Of a stretch of DNA of 64,000 nucleotides, positions 61,353-64,000 are shown piece by piece. The stretch is taken from contig NZ_JBDOIO010000003.1 of the NCBI RefSeq assembly GCF_039831995.1, positions 3,720,001-3,784,000 on the forward strand. Direction: 5' to 3'. The notes under the pieces are model-generated. The model was given only the letters and a program-made list of their open reading frames with translations, made no database searches and was not told the origin of the DNA. The position numbers and the translations under genes are program-made. Position 1 is the first letter of the stretch; every line of letters begins with the position of its first letter. The DNA comes from Paenibacillus pabuli. Its GTDB lineage: Bacteria; Bacillota; Bacilli; Paenibacillales; Paenibacillaceae.

Positions 61353-63446
61353 TTATGCCTGGTCCTTGTTCTTCGGTGTATCTTCCACCATTTTGAACAT
61401 GCCCAGCAGGCCTTGCAATTGCTCTGCCATACTGTTCAGATGAGCGGATGACGAGGCAATCTCTTCTACAGAGGCCAGCTGTTCTTCCGAGGAGGCCGAT
61501 ACGGATTCCGTATTCGCAGCGCTCTCCTGGGTTACAACGGAAATATCATTCATGGCTTGGGCAACACGAGCCGCCCCATCCTCTAACTGCTTCGTTGTTT
61601 GTGACAGATCATCAAGCGTATGTGCTGCATCTTCAACGGCCTCACGGATCTGTGCGAATGACTGTCCCGAAGTATTTACTGCCTGAATGCCATCCTCCAC
61701 TCGGGTCTGAGCAGCCGTCATGGCACTCATAGCGGCATCCATATCCAGACGGATATTATGGACGAGCTCACCAATCTGTGCTGCAGAGCTGCCGGATTCT
61801 TCTGCCAGTTTCCGAACCTCACCCGCTACCACTGCGAATCCGCGACCAGCGTCCCCCGCTCTCGCCGCTTCGATGGACGCGTTCAGCGCAAGAAGGTTAG
61901 TCTGTTTGGATATGGTCGCAATAACATCAACCATATTCCCAATTTCTGTGGATCGGGCATTCAAGGACTGAACCACCACTGCCAGTTGCTCCACGGTTTC
62001 CTGAATGCTGCTCATCTGATCCACGGCCTGTCCTGCCGCTTCATTACCGGAATACGCAGCACCGGATGTATTCCGCATGTTCTGTGTAATGGATTGCACA
62101 CGTTCAGACATTACGCGAACATCTTCGGCCATACGGCTCATCTGGCCCGATCCGTCCGTCACGCTTTTCACTTGCTGCTCCGCACCTTCCGCAAGTTCCT
62201 GAATGGAAAGTGTGGAATGTTCAATGGCCTTGGTCGTTTGCTCCGCACTTGCGGACAATTCCTGAGCGGAAGCCGATACCTGCTCCGTTGTCTCCTGGAC
62301 ACCCAGAATCATCATCCGGAGGTTGTCTACCATCCGCTCGAAATATTTGGCAAGATCGCCCACTTCATCCTTTCGTCCAGTTTCCATCTTAACCGTCAGA
62401 TCACCTTTGCTTACTGCCCGGGCAGACTCTTGCAGACGCCGAATTGGACGCAGCATGGAACGTGTAAACCAGAGGATGAATACCAGCGTCAGGAAAGTTG
62501 CAGCCAGAATGACGATTAACGTCGCCATACGGATGTCTTTACTGGCATGGGACAATTCACTTTGTAACATCGTACCGCCTATCTTCCAGCCCGTTGCTTC
62601 ATTGGTGGAGAAGGTCATCATTTTGGAATCACCATTGTAGGTGTAGTCGAACATTCCTTCTTTGCCTGCGAACATCGGATCAAGTGCTGCAGACGTTTCT
62701 TTTGTACCCGATTCCATTATAGGTGAGGAGATATAGTTTTTCTCCCCATCCAAGATAATGACATATCCTTCCTTGCCCACCTTAATGGAAGCCTGCTCGC
62801 TTAGTTCCGTCAGATCCAGAGACAGCCCTACCACACCCGACTGATCTTCCAGTGTTTTGGAGATAAACACGACCGTTACTCCGTCCGTATTCTTAGACAC
62901 GGCTGAGACAGCGGGATTGCCCGGATTGGCCATCGCAAGCTTGTACCATTCCCGCTCCCTCGGATCATAGTTGGACCCTTGTGCGCTGCCGGCTGTTTCT
63001 TTTCCCCGAACCATGGTGCCATCTTCTGTTCCTACAAATATATTCATAGCATCGGGGTGCAGCCCGACATATTGCTGTAATTTCACTTCTATCTCGGAAA
63101 CGCCACTTTCCCCACTGAGCATGTCTGTTCGAATGGAATCAGCAAAATAATTGATATCATGAATCTTCGCATTTACATGGGTCTCAATAATTGAATTCGT
63201 TGTGCTTACACTTTGTTTGGCACTATCCATCAGCTGACCTTCTACCGTACGATCAGCAATTAATAGTGTGATCATCCCAATGATTAAACTGGGCACCAGT
63301 AATACGGCCAGAAAGGATACCAGCAGTTTATTGCGTATACTCCAGACAAAGCCCTTTTTCTTGTTTTTCTTTTTTGCTTTATTTTCTTTCTGTTTGCCTG
63401 GTTTGGCAGCATTCTTCACTTGCCCTTGATCCAGATGTTCCCCCAT
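61353..63446 (-). CDS. Methyl-accepting chemotaxis protein with dCache sensor
   Basis: A 697-residue chemoreceptor. A Lys-rich cytoplasmic tail of about 35 residues precedes TM1 (about 40-62). A double-Cache domain follows (about 70-300; [16 protein letters not shown] and [16 protein letters not shown] are typical), then TM2 (about 308-330), HAMP, and the signalling coil with its tip [20 protein letters not shown] (near 540). dCache domains commonly bind amino acids or organic acids. No NWETF tail is present. It has a sigma-D promoter at 63557-63584. Confidence 0.94.
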   Translation of the reverse strand: MGEHLDQGQVKNAAKPGKQKENKAKKKNKKKGFVWSIRNKLLVSFLAVLLVPSLIIGMITLLIADRTVEGQLMDSAKQSVSTTNSIIETHVNAKIHDINYFADSIRTDMLSGESGVSEIEVKLQQYVGLHPDAMNIFVGTEDGTMVRGKETAGSAQGSNYDPREREWYKLAMANPGNPAVSAVSKNTDGVTVVFISKTLEDQSGVVGLSLDLTELSEQASIKVGKEGYVIILDGEKNYISSPIMESGTKETSAALDPMFAGKEGMFDYTYNGDSKMMTFSTNEATGWKIGGTMLQSELSHASKDIRMATLIVILAATFLTLVFILWFTRSMLRPIRRLQESARAVSKGDLTVKMETGRKDEVGDLAKYFERMVDNLRMMILGVQETTEQVSASAQELSASAEQTTKAIEHSTLSIQELAEGAEQQVKSVTDGSGQMSRMAEDVRVMSERVQSITQNMRNTSGAAYSGNEAAGQAVDQMSSIQETVEQLAVVVQSLNARSTEIGNMVDVIATISKQTNLLALNASIEAARAGDAGRGFAVVAGEVRKLAEESGSSAAQIGELVHNIRLDMDAAMSAMTAAQTRVEDGIQAVNTSGQSFAQIREAVEDAAHTLDDLSQTTKQLEDGAARVAQAMNDISVVTQESAANTESVSASSEEQLASVEEIASSSAHLNSMAEQLQGLLGMFKMVEDTPKNKDQA

Positions 63447-63556
63447 CCTGCTTCTCCCCCTCTAAAAAATTCAATCTTTGTTCGTATGTAGGACCCTCTC
63501 CATGTCGACTTCAACCCTTATCTATCAAATCAAATCTATCTATAGGGTTATCATAT

Positions 63557-63584
63557 ATATCGGCTCAAGTTCATATTTATTTGA
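63557..63584 (-). promoter_or_regulatory. Sigma-D promoter of the dCache chemoreceptor
   Basis: On the minus strand TCAAA (63580-63584) is followed after exactly 15 bases by GCCGATAT (63557-63564). This fits the sigma-D consensus of motility genes and leaves a leader of about 105 bases. Confidence 0.7.
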
Positions 63585-63613
63585 TTACAAAAATTGACAT
63601 GGCATGACAAACA

Positions 63614-63639
63614 AGCCACTCCGGTAACCCGAAGTGACT
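63614..63639 (-). terminator. Intrinsic terminator of the EAL-domain gene
   Basis: An 11-base stem with two G-T pairs (63614-63624 with 63629-63639), loop of four bases, followed on the minus strand by TTGTTTGTC. Confidence 0.65.
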
Positions 63640-63671
63640 CGTATATGTATACATAGTAAGGAGGCATTTAT

Positions 63672-64000
63672 TTAGGCGGATGTTTGACGATATGGACCCT
63701 GCGGCGGCTTAGCCGATGGTTTACCAAAGTAATATCCCTGAGCCAGTTCGATGCCTATGGAACGGCAAAAATCAAATTCCTCCATGCGTTCGATGCCTTC
63801 AGCAAGCACACGTCCCCCGAATCGGCGTGACATCTCAACAATATCGATAATTTGCTGTTGTTTAACCGGATCACGATCACAATGATCAATCAGACTACGA
63901 TCAATTTTGACAAAATCGGGCTCCAGCCGATTCATCAATTCAATGGTTGAATACCCTGCCCCGACATCATCCAGTGCAACCGACATTCCACGGGAACGAT
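63672..64000 (-). CDS. EAL-domain c-di-GMP phosphodiesterase, C-terminal part (cut by window edge)
   Basis: The final 109 residues of a protein whose N-terminus lies beyond the window. The visible part is the second half of an EAL domain: ALDDVGAGYSTIELM (DDFG-type metal and loop-6 motif), FVKIDRSLID with the catalytic Lys, VLAEGIE with the Glu, and the final GIELAQGYYFGKP. These residues are intact, so phosphodiesterase activity is likely. Domains before EAL cannot be seen. The gene lies just upstream of a chemoreceptor on the same strand, consistent with motility control. Confidence 0.88.
   Translation of the reverse strand, partial: RSRGMSVALDDVGAGYSTIELMNRLEPDFVKIDRSLIDHCDRDPVKQQQIIDIVEMSRRFGGRVLAEGIERMEEFDFCRSIGIELAQGYYFGKPSAKPPQGPYRQTSA

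Noticed and set aside
1-64000. CRISPR array, toxin-antitoxin, restriction or prophage defence genes
   Set aside because: No regularly spaced repeats, recombinases, transposases, nucleases or phage proteins were recognised anywhere in the window.

Overview
The window looks like a chromosomal segment of a Paenibacillus-type bacterium (Bacillota, mixed GC). Supporting signs are two S-layer-homology (SLH) proteins, a family 11 rhamnogalacturonan lyase, a membrane-bound AraC regulator next to an LplA-like binding lipoprotein, a CcdC homologue, PH-domain proteins of the YdbS/YdbT type, a tandem glycine riboswitch, strong AGGAGG ribosome sites and many intrinsic terminators. This assignment rests on protein families recognised by eye, not on a database search. 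I see no rRNA, tRNA, CRISPR array, prophage or complete insertion sequence.

Layout. 1-2.97 kb: a BMP-family lipoprotein and a chemoreceptor in one operon, behind a sigma-D-like promoter. 3.0-10.0 kb: NAD(P)HX repair enzyme, a YwnB-like reductase, an acetyltransferase, an unknown membrane protein and a large SLH/PAP2 phosphatase/beta-repeat surface protein. 10.3-14.3 kb: membrane-bound AraC regulator and an orphan solute-binding lipoprotein. 14.5-18.0 kb: sulfate uptake genes sbp-cysT-cysW and yezD, without cysA, with a repeat element between cysT and cysW. 18.4-22.8 kb: rhamnogalacturonan lyase with a cre site, a lactonase, and a divergent AraC regulator. 22.9-26.7 kb: small SLH protein, nitroreductase, Rrf2 regulator with a clear operator, and an MBL-hydrolase/TetR pair with a tandem operator. 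26.8-34.5 kb: unknown anchored protein, ccdC, a quinone-oxidoreductase-like enzyme, map, a small Ser/Arg/Lys/Tyr-rich protein facing a protein kinase, a MerR-like coiled-coil protein and ldh. 34.6-43.0 kb: a four-PAS hybrid histidine kinase, a hexapeptide acyltransferase, and an operon of response regulator, histidine kinase and a three-gene ABC exporter. 43.2-48.6 kb: a family 13 glycosidase, a riboswitch-controlled serine dehydratase (sdaAB-sdaAA) and an MFS exporter. 48.8-54.2 kb: a five-gene operon of response regulator, kinase, LolA-like lipoprotein and two PH-domain proteins. 54.4-59.3 kb: a phosphotransferase and pstSCAB. 59.9-64 kb: an ArsB-like permease, a second chemoreceptor with a sigma-D promoter, and a truncated EAL gene.

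Themes are environmental sensing (two chemoreceptors, three histidine kinases, two AraC regulators), nutrient capture (sulfate, phosphate, plant polysaccharide, maltodextrin) and envelope defence (two two-component operons with envelope-acting partners). The least explained signals are an inverted-repeat element present twice beside transport genes; an exact 12-base promoter motif shared by two oxidoreductase genes and resembling the Rrf2 operator; the BMP-lipoprotein/chemoreceptor pairing; the CotG-like protein beside a kinase; and a hybrid kinase whose reading frame continues upstream of its first conventional start codon.
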